Source: Elephas maximus indicus (taxonomy: Eukaryota; Chordata; Mammalia; Proboscidea; Elephantidae). From it: 64,000 nt of DNA. Both the position numbers and the translations under genes were made by a program. Shown here piece by piece: positions 23,370 through 32,134 of this stretch; the first letter of the stretch is position 1; each line of letters opens with the position of its first letter. Below the pieces are notes generated by a model. It had not been told where the DNA came from and did no database searches. It saw only the letters and a list, made by a program, of their open reading frames with translations. The stretch is taken from assembly GCF_024166365.1 (NCBI RefSeq), contig NC_064823.1, forward strand, positions 6,070,924-6,134,923, written 5' to 3'.

Positions 23370-23881
23370 TGTCTTAGTTATCTAGTGCTGCTATAACAGA
23401 AATACCATAAGTGGATGACTTTAACAAGCAGAACTTTGTTCTCTCACAGTTTAAGAAGCTAGAAGTCTGAAATCAGGGTGCCAACTTCAGGGGAAGGCTT
23501 TCTTTCTCTGTCAGCTCTGGGGAAAGTCCTTGCCATCAACCTTCCCTTGGTCTAGGAGCTTCTCAGTGCAAGACCCCAGGTCCAAAGGACGTGCTATGCT
23601 CCTGACGCTTCTTTCTTGGTGGTATGAGGTCCCCTGTCTCTCTGTTCGCTTCTCTCTTTTGAGGAGATTGGCTCAAGAAAAAACCTAATTATATAGAGTG
23701 AATCCTGCCTCATTAACATAACTGCCTCTAATTCTGCCTCATTGACCTAATAGAGGTAAGATTTACAACACATAGAAAAATCATGTCAGATGACAAAATG
23801 GTGGACAATCACACAATACTGGGAATCACGGCCTAGCGAAGCTGACGCACATTTCAGGGGGACATAATTCAATCCTTAACA
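23370..23881 (-). mobile_element. MaLR/ERVL-type solo LTR inserted in RTE
   Basis: An LTR of about 512 bp; on the minus strand it begins TGTTAAGGATTGAATTATGT and ends GATAACTAAGACA. The flanks AGGAC (23365-23369) and AGAAC (23882-23886) look like a 5-bp target-site duplication with one change. The RTE sequence continues on both sides. Relatives are at 27965, 60982, 63286 and 63917. The 5-bp duplication and terminal sequences suggest class III (ERVL/MaLR). Confidence 0.82.
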
Positions 23882-24159
23882 AGAACTAAGGTGCCTGACC
23901 CAAGCCATGATATTTTCAATCACCGTATATGCATGTGAAAGCTGGATAATGAATAAGAACAAAGAATTGATGCAGTTGAATTGTGGTGTTGGCAAAGAAT
24001 ATTGAATATACCATGGACTGCCAGAAGAATGAACAAGTCTGTTTTGGAGGAAGTACAGCCAGAATGCTCCCTAGAAGCAGGGGTGGTGAGGCTTTGTTTC
24101 ATATATTTTGGACATGGGATGAGGAGTCCCTTGAAAAGGAAATCATGCTTGATAAAGTA

Positions 24160-24352
24160 GCTGTCATTGTGGTTAGGTGCCTTCAAGTCTGTTCTGACTC
24201 ACAGCAACTTTACGAACAAAACAAAACACTGCCCGGCCCTGTGCCATCCTCATAATAATTGTTATGTTTGGTTCCATCGGTGCAGCCACTGTGTCAATCC
24301 ATCCCATAGAGGCTCTTCCTCTTTTCTGCTGACTCTCTACTTTACCAAGCAT
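24160..24352 (-). mobile_element. Inverted RTE 3' end inside RTE copy (fold-back)
   Basis: On the minus strand this segment runs from TCATGCTTGGTAAAGTAG through the RTE 3' end to GGTGCCTAACCACAATG. It sits exactly where the host copy reads TCATGCTTGATAAAGTA (about 24145-24159), so its start is the inverse of the flanking host sequence. The host copy resumes at GGGTCAGCGAAAAAG. Confidence 0.8.
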
Positions 24353-24539
24353 GACGAGGGTCAGCGAAAAAGAAGAAGACCCTCAATGAGGTAGACTGAT
24401 ACAGTGACTGCAACAATGGGCTGAAACATGGCGACAATTGCGAGGATGGTACAGGACCAGCAGTATTTCCTTCTGTTGTGCTTAGGGTCCTTATGAGTCA
24501 GAGCTGACTCCATGGCACCTAACAACAACAATTATGTTA

Positions 24540-25320
24540 TTCACCAAAATATATTGTACATTTACTACTCTTGTTTTTTCTTATCTCTTTCCAAAAAAGT
24601 GAAAAATCAGAAATGCATTAGATGCTCCCCAAGATTACCCAGTGCCATCGAGTCCCCAAGATTACCTGACCTTATTCTCTACAGAGAAAGGAACTGATTA
24701 TTAGAAAAATAAAAGTAATCTAAATTGGCCTAAATGTTACACCTCAAAAATAGGTAACTTAAATAAAAAAACTTAGAAATAAAACACAGGCATCATAATT
24801 ATAACAAAAGCACTTAGTATATTCTGTTCATTTAGTACGTGATGATGAAATAATATCTCTCTGTTCAGAAATAATTCACTGTTCTAACTCGCCTGCTTCT
24901 CGTCCCTACCTCTTTTCTTTCTAACAACAGGTTTTGCAAAAACTTATTGGATATATAAGTTCCTCAACTTAGAAAATATTCAAAGCATGCAAAGAAGATC
25001 ATTTTACACGAACAGAACCCTGGAAAATAATCAGAAGTTACTTTTTTTTACAAACTAAAGTGCTCGGGTCCCAGCATTAGTAGCAGCGGTTCATGTCTAT
25101 GTTCAGCTGCTTACTTGTATCAAACCCTTAGAGGATACACTTACTCTGAGCCTCCGGTTCCACACCTTTCACACAAGAGTATCTACCTCAGAACATTGTG
25201 GTCCTGCTGATTATTAAACGCCTCTAAGACACATTCTGGCACACATAACGTGCTCATAGATAATGCACATATTATCAATAGTAATCTAATAAATATTGAA
25301 TAATATTTAAAGATAGGAAT
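24540..25320. other. Unassigned AT-rich unique sequence
   Basis: No gene or repeat was recognised. Confidence 0.4.
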
Positions 25321-25324
25321 GTAG

Positions 25325-25425
25325 GTAGTAGACAGGTGATAGGCAGATAGAGATAGATGATAGACAAATAGACAGACAGACAGACAAATAGACAGATAGG
25401 CAGACAGACAGATAGAGGGATAGCT
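25325..25425 (+). repeat. GATA/GACA microsatellite
   Basis: Interrupted tetranucleotide array mixing GATA and GACA units, such as GACAGACAGACAGACAAATA. It touches the 3' tail of the inverted RTE derivative at 25423. Confidence 0.9.
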
Positions 25426-25860
25426 GCCGATGAGTCTACTCCTACTCATGGAGACTCTTTGTACAACAGAGTGGAATGTGGCCTGGTCCTGTGTCGTCCT
25501 CATGATTGCTGGCATGTTCAAGCCCGTCCTCTTGGGTACTGTGCTAATCCTTCTCCTCAAGGGTCTCCCTGCTTTCACGGGCCCTCCACTTCACCAGAGA
25601 AAGCATTCTCCTGTAGCGGTAGCTCCCTCCCGATGTGTCCAAAGCAAGTGAGGCAGACAATGTTCTATTGTGACTTATAAGGTTGGCACTGGCTAACTTT
25701 CAGGAGTAGATTGCCAGGCCTTTCTTTGCCTTAATCTGGAAGCTCTGCGGAAACTCGACCTTCGGGGTGACCCTGCTGGTATTTAAACAGTGGTGCCATA
25801 GCTTCCAGCATCACAGTAACATGGAAGCCACCACTGTTCTACAAATTGACAGACAGGTGG
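25423..25860 (-). mobile_element. Internally deleted RTE derivative
   Basis: On the minus strand, about 200 bp of RTE 5' sequence (25655-25860, including GAAGCTATG-like and TTATAAGTC segments homologous to 12620-12800) joins directly to about 230 bp of RTE 3' sequence (25423-25653). The junction is near 25653, within ACATTGTCTGCCTCACTTGC. All the coding region is missing. The 3' end runs into a tetranucleotide microsatellite instead of AACAAC. Confidence 0.65.
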
Positions 25861-25976
25861 TAGCAGGTAAAATTAGAGAAGTGGAAATCAGTTTAGTCAC
25901 ATTCCTCCTTTTAAAATTTAGAATTTCATGATATTTCAGCTTAGTTTTTATGTATTCTGTTCTTTAGAGTTTTAAC

Positions 25977-26255
25977 TGTTGTTGTTATTGGCTGCTGTCG
26001 AGTCTATTGCAAATGGTACAGACCTCATGTGAAAAAGCAGAACTCCCCCACTGGGTTTCCTAGGCCTGGGCAGAGGGTTGTTCTGTTGTACATAGGGTTG
26101 CTGTGAGTTGGAACAGACTCGACAGCACGTAACCATAACAAATCTTTACAAGAGCAGACAGCCAGGTTTTCCTCCCACAGAGATGCTGGGTGGGTTCGAA
26201 CCATCAGTGTTAAAGTTAGAGCCAAGTGCATAACCGTTGTGCTCCCAGGGCTCCT
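25977..26255 (-). mobile_element. Long-type AfroSINE, split by an RTE tail fragment
   Basis: The inverted SINE begins GCTGCTGTCGAGTC, continues AGAACTCCCCCACTGGGTTTC, is interrupted at 26066-26140, and resumes with AATCTTTACAAGAGCAGAC, GGTGGGTTCGAACC and GTGCATAACCGTTGTGC to CAGGGCTCC. Confidence 0.82.
26066..26140 (+). mobile_element. 75-bp RTE 3' tail inserted in SINE
   Basis: GGGTTGCTGTGAGTTGGAAC, AGACTCGACAGCACGTAACC and ATAACA match the last ~75 bp of RTE in plus orientation. It lies between two halves of an inverted AfroSINE. It is a very short 5'-truncated insertion. Confidence 0.7.
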
Positions 26256-26259
26256 TAGA

Positions 26260-27055
26260 GTTTTAACTGGAGCAAAAAAAAAGAGAGAGAAATCTTGATT
26301 AATAGTGTGATACCATGGCACCTTGACCAACACTATATTACATTTCTTTTCAAATGAAAGTGAAAATACAGCGAATCTCTGTTTGGCAGCACATACAGAA
26401 GGCAGTGCCTGATAGCAACTTAAGCCTTGTCTAATATCCCCAACTTGGCATCTCTCATTTTTCAAAGATGAGGATAACTATTTCAAAGAAACCAGAATTG
26501 GCTTTAGTTGAACTCAGAGACTTGCAGGAGCTTCAGCGAATGTGATGTTGACGGAGAGGCACAGGGATATGGTTATAGATGAGCTCTTTCATTGCTATGT
26601 AGCCAAAACCCTGAAATGAATTTAGGAATTGATGTGATTAATACTGGTAAGAATGGTGATGCTGATTTCAGGTTACAGACACCATACTTAGATGGTACAT
26701 TTCTTTGTATTGCTGTTTATGGTTGTAGCAGTAATCTAGATTTTGTCTAACATGCCTGTGTCTTTTATCTGCTTGTCAAATTACTCTAAGTGCTGCTGAT
26801 ACTCGTCAGCACCCTGAAGCCTCATCACACTGTTTAAAGTAATACAATGCTGGTTTATATGCGGTCCTTCTCTCTCCCTTTATGTGTTAGTTTCAGTTTT
26901 GCTCACTGTGTATAAACTGTCTAAGCAGCCAAGATCTATCCTAGGAAAATGACCAGTAATATATGGCAAAGATGGTAGATGGACTAAGTTTAAAGTTGTT
27001 GGTGAAGAAACTATCTTCAATGTCAAGTAACATTCACTAAGCTAAGTGCAAAGTA
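26260..27055. other. Unassigned unique sequence
   Basis: No gene or repeat was recognised. Confidence 0.4.
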
Positions 27056-27262
27056 TTGTTTGTCGTTGTTGTTGGGTGCCTTTGAGTCGATTTTGACTCA
27101 TAGCAGCCCAATATGACAGAACAGAACTACCCCACAGGGTTTTCTTGGCTGTAATCTTATGGAAGCAGATCATCAGGTCTATCTCCTGAGGAGCTGCTGG
27201 ACAGCTTTGAACTGATAACCTGTAGTTAGCAGCCAAGCACATAACTGTGCCACCAGGGCTGA
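27056..27262 (-). mobile_element. Long-type AfroSINE with RTE-like tail
   Basis: Read on the plus strand: an inverted AACAAC tail (GTTGTTGTTGGGTGCC), then GAGTCGATTTTGACTCATAG, CCCCACAGGGTTTTCTTGGC, ATCTTATGGAAGCAGATCAT and GTTAGCAGCCAAGCACATAA to CCACCAGGGCT. The tail shares the RTE end, consistent with RTE-dependent mobilisation. Confidence 0.88.
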
Positions 27263-27295
27263 CCTTGTCTCATCAAATATTGTGACAGCTTACAA

Positions 27296-27328
27296 GATAT
27301 ATATATGTATATATATATATGTATATAT
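27296..27328. repeat. TA/TG microsatellite
   Basis: Alternating TATATATG-type repeat. Confidence 0.9.
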
Positions 27329-27329
27329 T

Positions 27330-27465
27330 GCTGCTCCCATTTTGCAGCCAGTGGCACATAGGTCAATAGTGAGTACAACAAATTTTCCCAAATCACACAA
27401 CTGATATACAAAGGGCGTGAAAGGAACGCAGATATTGTGACTTCAAGTCCAGTTAATTCCACTAG
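27330..27465 (-). repeat. MIR-like SINE, inverted
   Basis: CCCATTTTGCAGCCAGTGGC, AAATCACACAACTGATATAC and GTGACTTCAAGTCCAGTTAA resemble an inverted MIR. Diverged. Confidence 0.45.
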
Positions 27466-27964
27466 AATGAGCTTAATATGAAATAGGACAAATAGGTGAT
27501 AAAAACACTAACTTGTCTTGGCAATATCAGATCTCTCAGTCATTTAGATGTTACCAGTAGTTTAGTAGTTTATAGAACTTAAATATGAAGCTCTTGCTTT
27601 CTTTTTGTACACTATCTTCCCAGAGAGCATGGTAGCTTTCTTACTGTATGTTCATTTCAGTTAGTATATTCTTAGACAATGTGTTGTTTAAATAACAAAA
27701 TGCAACAATAAGCTAATATATAAAATTTAGGTTTAAGAATCTCTGACCGTCTTTAATTTCACTTGATCATTTTTAAATATAATATTTAAAAAAGGCCAGT
27801 TAAACTAAGTCTTAAAAAATACAAGAGATTTTCCAGTGCGGAGGTGATGGTATTATACAACTTATCTGAGGGAAGTGCCCTCTCAATTTCCTCTAGACTC
27901 ATAGAGAATCTACCTCTGTCTGTTTTGTGCTTGTGTGAAAAATTGGCTTCTATTATTCCTCTGC
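27466..27964. other. Unassigned unique sequence
   Basis: No gene or repeat was recognised. Confidence 0.4.
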
Positions 27965-28474
27965 TGTTATGGATTGAACTGTGCCTCCCAAAAATGTGTA
28001 TCAATTTGGCTAGGCCATGATTCCCAGCATTGTTTGATTGTCCACCATTTTGTCATTCGATGTGGTTTTTCTATGTGTTGTAAATCCTGCCTTTTGTTAA
28101 TGAAGTGGGATTATCAGCAGTTATGTTAATGAGGAAGGACTCAATCTACAAGATTAAATTTTGTCTTAAATCAATCTCTTTTGAGACATAAGAGAAGCAA
28201 ACGGAGAGACAGGGGGACCTCACACTGCCGAGAAACTAGTGCCAGAAGCAGAGAGCATCCTCTTAACCCAGAGTCCCTGTGCTGAGAAGCTCCTAGATTC
28301 AGGGGAAGATTGATGATGACGACTTTCCTCCAGAGCTAACAGAGAAAGTCTTCCCCTGGAGCTGATGCCCTGAATTTGGACTTCGCCTACTAGACTGTGA
28401 GAGAATAAATTTCTCTTTGTTAAAGCCATCCACTTGTGGTATTTCTGTTATAGCAGTACTGGATAACTAAGACA
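27965..28474 (+). mobile_element. MaLR/ERVL-type solo LTR
   Basis: A complete LTR of about 510 bp from TGTTATGGATTGAACTGTGC to GGATAACTAAGACA, with AATAAA at about 28406. It is a plus-strand relative of the LTRs at 23370, 60982 and 63286. No internal retroviral sequence flanks it, so it is a solo LTR. A 5-bp duplication is not clear (TCTGC and ACTGG share CTG). Confidence 0.82.
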
Positions 28475-28611
28475 ACTGGGGACATATTGCCATATTACCT
28501 TTTTGAGCATATACCTCCTTAAGGAATCAAAGGTAGACGGTGAAAAAAGTAGCAAAAAAAATGGGTAAAGAAAAGAGTAGCAGAGCAGAGGAGAGGAGCT
28601 TGGTATAAAAC

Positions 28612-28826
28612 AAAGAACTCTGGCTTCGAGGTACAATCTTGATGTTCAAAACCTAGGTCTGACATTTGTTAGTAGTGACCTAGGGCTTCTTGGAATTTTA
28701 GAGTCATTGTATTCAGAACAGTATCTTAATAACCTTTACCTCAAAGGATGTTTAGAATGTTCTATTCACATAGTTCATGTGAAAATATGAGTGAAATATA
28801 TATAATAAGCTCTCAATACACTTTAG
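28612..28826 (+). repeat. MIR-like SINE, diverged
   Basis: The order CTCTGGCTTCGAGG, AGTAGTGACCTAGGGC, ATCTTAATAACCTTTACCTC, GAAAATATGAGTGAAA and AAGCTCTCAATA follows MIR in the forward direction. Confidence 0.5.
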
Positions 28827-28930
28827 TTTCTTTTTTTAATATGAATTTTTTTTTCCCAATGAGAGTGTAAATTTCTTTATATCAAGGACTCTGTTTTTAC
28901 CTTCTTTATTAAAAAGGGCCTACCATTTTT

Positions 28931-29029
28931 TTTCCCCCATAGGATTTCCAAGGAGCAGCTGGTGGATTCGAACTGCTGACCTTTTGGTTAGTAGCCAAGC
29001 TCTTAACCACTGTGCCATTGGGGGTCCTA
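28931..29029 (-). mobile_element. AfroSINE, tail-truncated half
   Basis: Only the tRNA-derived half is present, inverted: GGATTTCCAAGGAGCAGCTG, GGATTCGAACTGCTGACC, TTAGTAGCCAAGCTCTTAAC, CATTGGGGGTCC. The 3' half with GACGGCAA is absent. Confidence 0.85.
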
Positions 29030-29380
29030 TAGCTACTTGGTCAGTGATAATTTGAAGACAATTTAGAGAAAGGGTGAAACAACATCGAAGGAGGAGACAA
29101 ACAGATGGTTAGAGATGGCAAGGGGTTGACTTTCTGGGATACCTTCTGTAACTGGCTCTGAAAATTCTTTCCCTCAGTGCAGACTTGCCTTTGTTAAGTT
29201 TTTCATTCAGCAAAATTGTGTAATTTTTTTCTCAGCCTTCCACATAATGAGTCCAGTTCTAAGTTTTTTTTTTTCTTTTTTAATTGTATATTTTATTTTT
29301 TGATTTAGCTAAAGCCAGCGCTGGGATCATTTGTGCTATTTACTGAGAGTCAAAATTCCCATAAGAAATCATGAGTCAAT
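29030..29380. other. Unassigned unique sequence
   Basis: No gene or repeat was recognised apart from T-rich runs near 29262-29280. Confidence 0.4.
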
Positions 29381-29416
29381 GCACACACGCACACGCGCAC
29401 ACACACACACACACAC
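29381..29416. repeat. CA microsatellite
   Basis: About 36 bp of alternating purine and pyrimidine, including a CACGCGCACACAC core. Such sequence can adopt Z-DNA. A short TA run follows at 29451-29462. Confidence 0.92.
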
Positions 29417-29462
29417 TTCAAATTCTCAACATGTTGGTAAATTTATTAAATATATATATATA

Positions 29463-29891
29463 ATTTGAAACTGAAACCTTATTGAGAAAACTCACAAATT
29501 AACTGAGGTGAAATAATTGCTTTCATTTCACTCTGTTTTTCTAAGAGGGCTGACACATGCTGAGATGAGGAAATATGACCTCCTACATGTGTTTTCCATG
29601 AGGAATATGGCTGTCCCATAGCCACTGAGTTAAAAGCAAGCTGCATTCCCTTGTGCTCAAAGGTAATTTAAAAAAATGAGTCAGAGGAATCGGGACTGCA
29701 ATTTCTCAGTCTGCTTTAACCATTGACAGACTATTTTTATACCGACTCTAGAGCTGTCCAGGTGAGGCAGACTCCCCAGAGAATACTGGGAAAACACTTA
29801 CTTTCACATGGGTATTATGTTATGCTCACTCACGTATTCTAATAACATAATTCCTGTTTTAAATTTAAACAAACATTTTTTTCTTCAGCTT
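29463..29891. other. Unassigned unique sequence
   Basis: No gene or repeat was recognised. Confidence 0.4.
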
Positions 29892-30350
29892 CCCCTAAGG
29901 TACTTGGTTCTACCAAGGAAGCTAAGGCCAAGTTGGGGTGAGGTCCTCACTTTGTCTAGAAACTAGTGTCGTGCCCGGCTCCTGCCAGCCCAGCACACTG
30001 GCACCATGGCCTCCATCTCTGAGCTAACCCGTATCTACTCCGCCCTCATCCTCCACAACGATGAGGTAACTATCATGGAGCTTAAGATCAATGCCCTCAT
30101 TAAAGCAGCCGTTGAAAATGTTAACCTTTCTGGCATGGCTGGTTTGCAAAGGCCCTAGCCAAGGCAGCCTCATCTGCAGTGGGCAGCCACACTGCACCAG
30201 TGGGAAGACCTGCCCCCTCTGCTGTTGCCCAAGCTGAGGAGAAAAGTAGAAGCAAAGAAAGAAGTATCTTTAAGAGTCAGATGATGACATGGACTTTGGT
30301 CTTTTTGACTCAACTCCTTTTGTAACACGTTCAATAAAAAGCTGAACCAC
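29892..30350 (+). pseudogene. RPLP1: Processed pseudogene of ribosomal protein P1 (RPLP1)
   Basis: The parent gene encodes the acidic large-subunit stalk protein P1. This intronless copy includes 5' UTR-like sequence (AAGGAAGCTAAGGCCAAGTT), a start codon at 30006 (MASISEL, IYSALILHNDEV), a recognisable hinge and tail (GTCAGATGATGACATGGACT; GGTCTTTTTGAC), and the 3' UTR with AATAAAAAGCTGAACC. The frame is broken: a shift near codon 44 leads to TAG at 30156-30158, so only 50 codons are open against about 114 in the parent. The final TAA has become TCA. The poly(A) tail has decayed. It was probably L1-mobilised. Confidence 0.93.
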
Positions 30351-30384
30351 TTAATTTCAATTAAGATGACACTATCTCTATTTT

Positions 30385-30555
30385 GGAAACCCTGGTGATG
30401 TAATGGTAAAGTGCTACCGCAGCTAACCAAAAACTGAGCAGTTGGAATCCACCAGGTGCTTCCTGGAAACTCTATGGGCCAGTTCTGCCCTGTCCTACAG
30501 GGTGGCTAAGAATTGAAATCGACTCAACGGCAACAGGTTTGGTTTGGTTTTTTGG
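30385..30555 (+). mobile_element. AfroSINE with perfect 12-bp target-site duplication
   Basis: Complete short-type SINE from GGAAACCCTGGTGATGTAAT to CAACGGCAACAGGTTTGGTT and a T-rich tail. TATCTCTATTTT is repeated exactly at 30373-30384 and 30556-30567. It landed just downstream of the RPLP1 retrocopy. Confidence 0.95.
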
Positions 30556-30569
30556 TATCTCTATTTTGT

Positions 30570-31076
30570 GTTCTGATGAACTCACTTAGGCATCACTTTC
30601 TCTGAAAAATACCAAGGTATCTAAATGAGGTCAACATCATTACTTGTCTAATTATTTTTCTTGTCTAGAATTCACATACTTGGATGTTTTTTGATATGGA
30701 GTAAAGATTATCTTTGTATAACTCCACAATTGAAGAAGTTAAAGATTTTATTTTCTTTTTTTCATGAATTCATTGTAAAATCATAACTAATGATCAATAC
30801 TGAGAATGAGTAATGTTATCTTTATGTTTTGAAAGAATACATTTACTTTTTTTTACTATAACTCACCTTTCCTTTTTTCAGATATTCTAATAGTTTGATC
30901 CAAAGACCAGGTGCGATGTAATTTATTAGCCATAATAGCTCTTTGAGCTTTGCTTTACTAAAAGCTGTTCCTAAAATTACTGAGCATTTAGTGTTTGGGA
31001 AAGAGACCTTTAGATTTAAAGATATTACCACTGAATGTGAGAATATAGACTTTATTACGAATAGAAGAGAAAAAGT
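30570..31076. other. Unassigned AT-rich unique sequence
   Basis: No gene or repeat was recognised. Confidence 0.4.
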
Positions 31077-31090
31077 CTTCTGGTACTTAT
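31077..31090. repeat. Target-site duplication at L1 3' end
   Basis: CTTCTGGTACTTA here matches CTTCTGGTATTTA at 38648-38660 with one difference. It bounds the L1. Confidence 0.85.
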
Positions 31091-32039
31091 TTTATTTTTT
31101 TCCTTTTTTAAAAATTTTTATTGTGCTTTAATTTTTTAAGTGAAAGTTTACAAATCAAGTCAGTCTCTCATACAAAAATTTATATCAGCCTTGCTATATA
31201 CTCCTAATTGCTCTCCCCCGAATAAGACAGCCCGCTCCTTCCCTCCACTCTTTCTTTTCCTGTCTATTCCACCAGCCTCTAACCCCCTCTGCCCTCTCAT
31301 CTTCCCTCCAGATAGGAGATGCCAACATAGTCTCATGCGTCAACTTGATCCAAGAAGCTCATTCTTCACCAGCATCTTATTCTATTTCATTATCCAGTCC
31401 ACTCCCTGTCTGAAGAGTTGGCTTTGGGAATGGTTCCTGTCCTGGGCCAACAGAAGCTCTGGGGGCCATGACCACCGGGGTCATTCTAGTCTCAGTCAGA
31501 CCATTAAGTCTGGTCTTTTTACAAGTATTTGGGGTCTGCATCCCACTGCTCTCCTGCTCCCTCAGGGGTTCTCTCTTGTGTCCCGTCAGGGTAGTCATCA
31601 GTTGTAGCTGGGGACCATCTAGTTCTTCTGGTCTAAGTCTGATGTAGTCTCTGCTTTATGTGGCCCTTTCTGTCTCTTGGGCTCATAATTACCTTGTGTC
31701 CTTGGTGTTCTTCATTCTCCTTTGCTCCAGGTGGGTTGAGACCAATTGATGCATCTTAGATGGCCGCTTGCTAGCGTTTAAGACCCCAGACACTGTTCTC
31801 TAAAGTGGGATGCAGAATGTTCTCTTAATAGATTTTATTATTACAGTTGACTTAGATGTCCCCTGAAACCACGGTCCTAAACCCCCGTCCCTGCTATGCT
31901 TGCCTTCGAAGCATTCAGTTTATTCAGGAAACTTCTTTGCTTTTGCTTTAGTCCAGTTGTGCTGACCTCGCCTGTACTGTGTATTGCCTTTCCCTTCACC
32001 TAAAATAGTTCTTATCTACTACTGAATTAGTGAATACCG

Positions 32040-32068
32040 CTCTCTCTCCCTCCCTCCCTCCCTGCCTC
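32040..32068 (-). promoter_or_regulatory. L1 3' UTR polypurine tract, G-quadruplex capable
   Basis: The minus strand reads GCAGGGAGGGAGGGAGGGAG, then GAGAGAG. The four consecutive GGGA units are the known G-rich feature of mammalian L1 3' UTRs. Confidence 0.8.
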
Positions 32069-32134
32069 ATAACCATCAAATTATATTTTCTTCTCAGTTT
32101 TAACTATTTCTGAAGTTCTTATAATAGTGGTCTT

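Larger units (their letters stand above)
22302..24535 (+). mobile_element. RTE1-like LINE, RT half to 3' tail, rearranged
   Basis: A 5'-truncated RTE copy running from the start of the RT domain to the tail CCTAACAACAACAA. It is interrupted by a minus-strand LTR at 23370-23881 and by an inverted copy of its own 3' end at about 24160-24352. It overlaps the sequence content of the copy at 12608 by roughly 370 bp, so the two are separate insertions. Frames are broken throughout. Confidence 0.9.

Noticed and set aside
25325-25425. GATA/GACA array considered as a CRISPR-like or satellite array
   Set aside because: The unit is a simple tetranucleotide without unique spacers; it is a microsatellite.
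31140-31607. A 155-residue plus-strand frame
   Set aside because: It is antisense to the L1 3' UTR. The minus-strand element explains the sequence.
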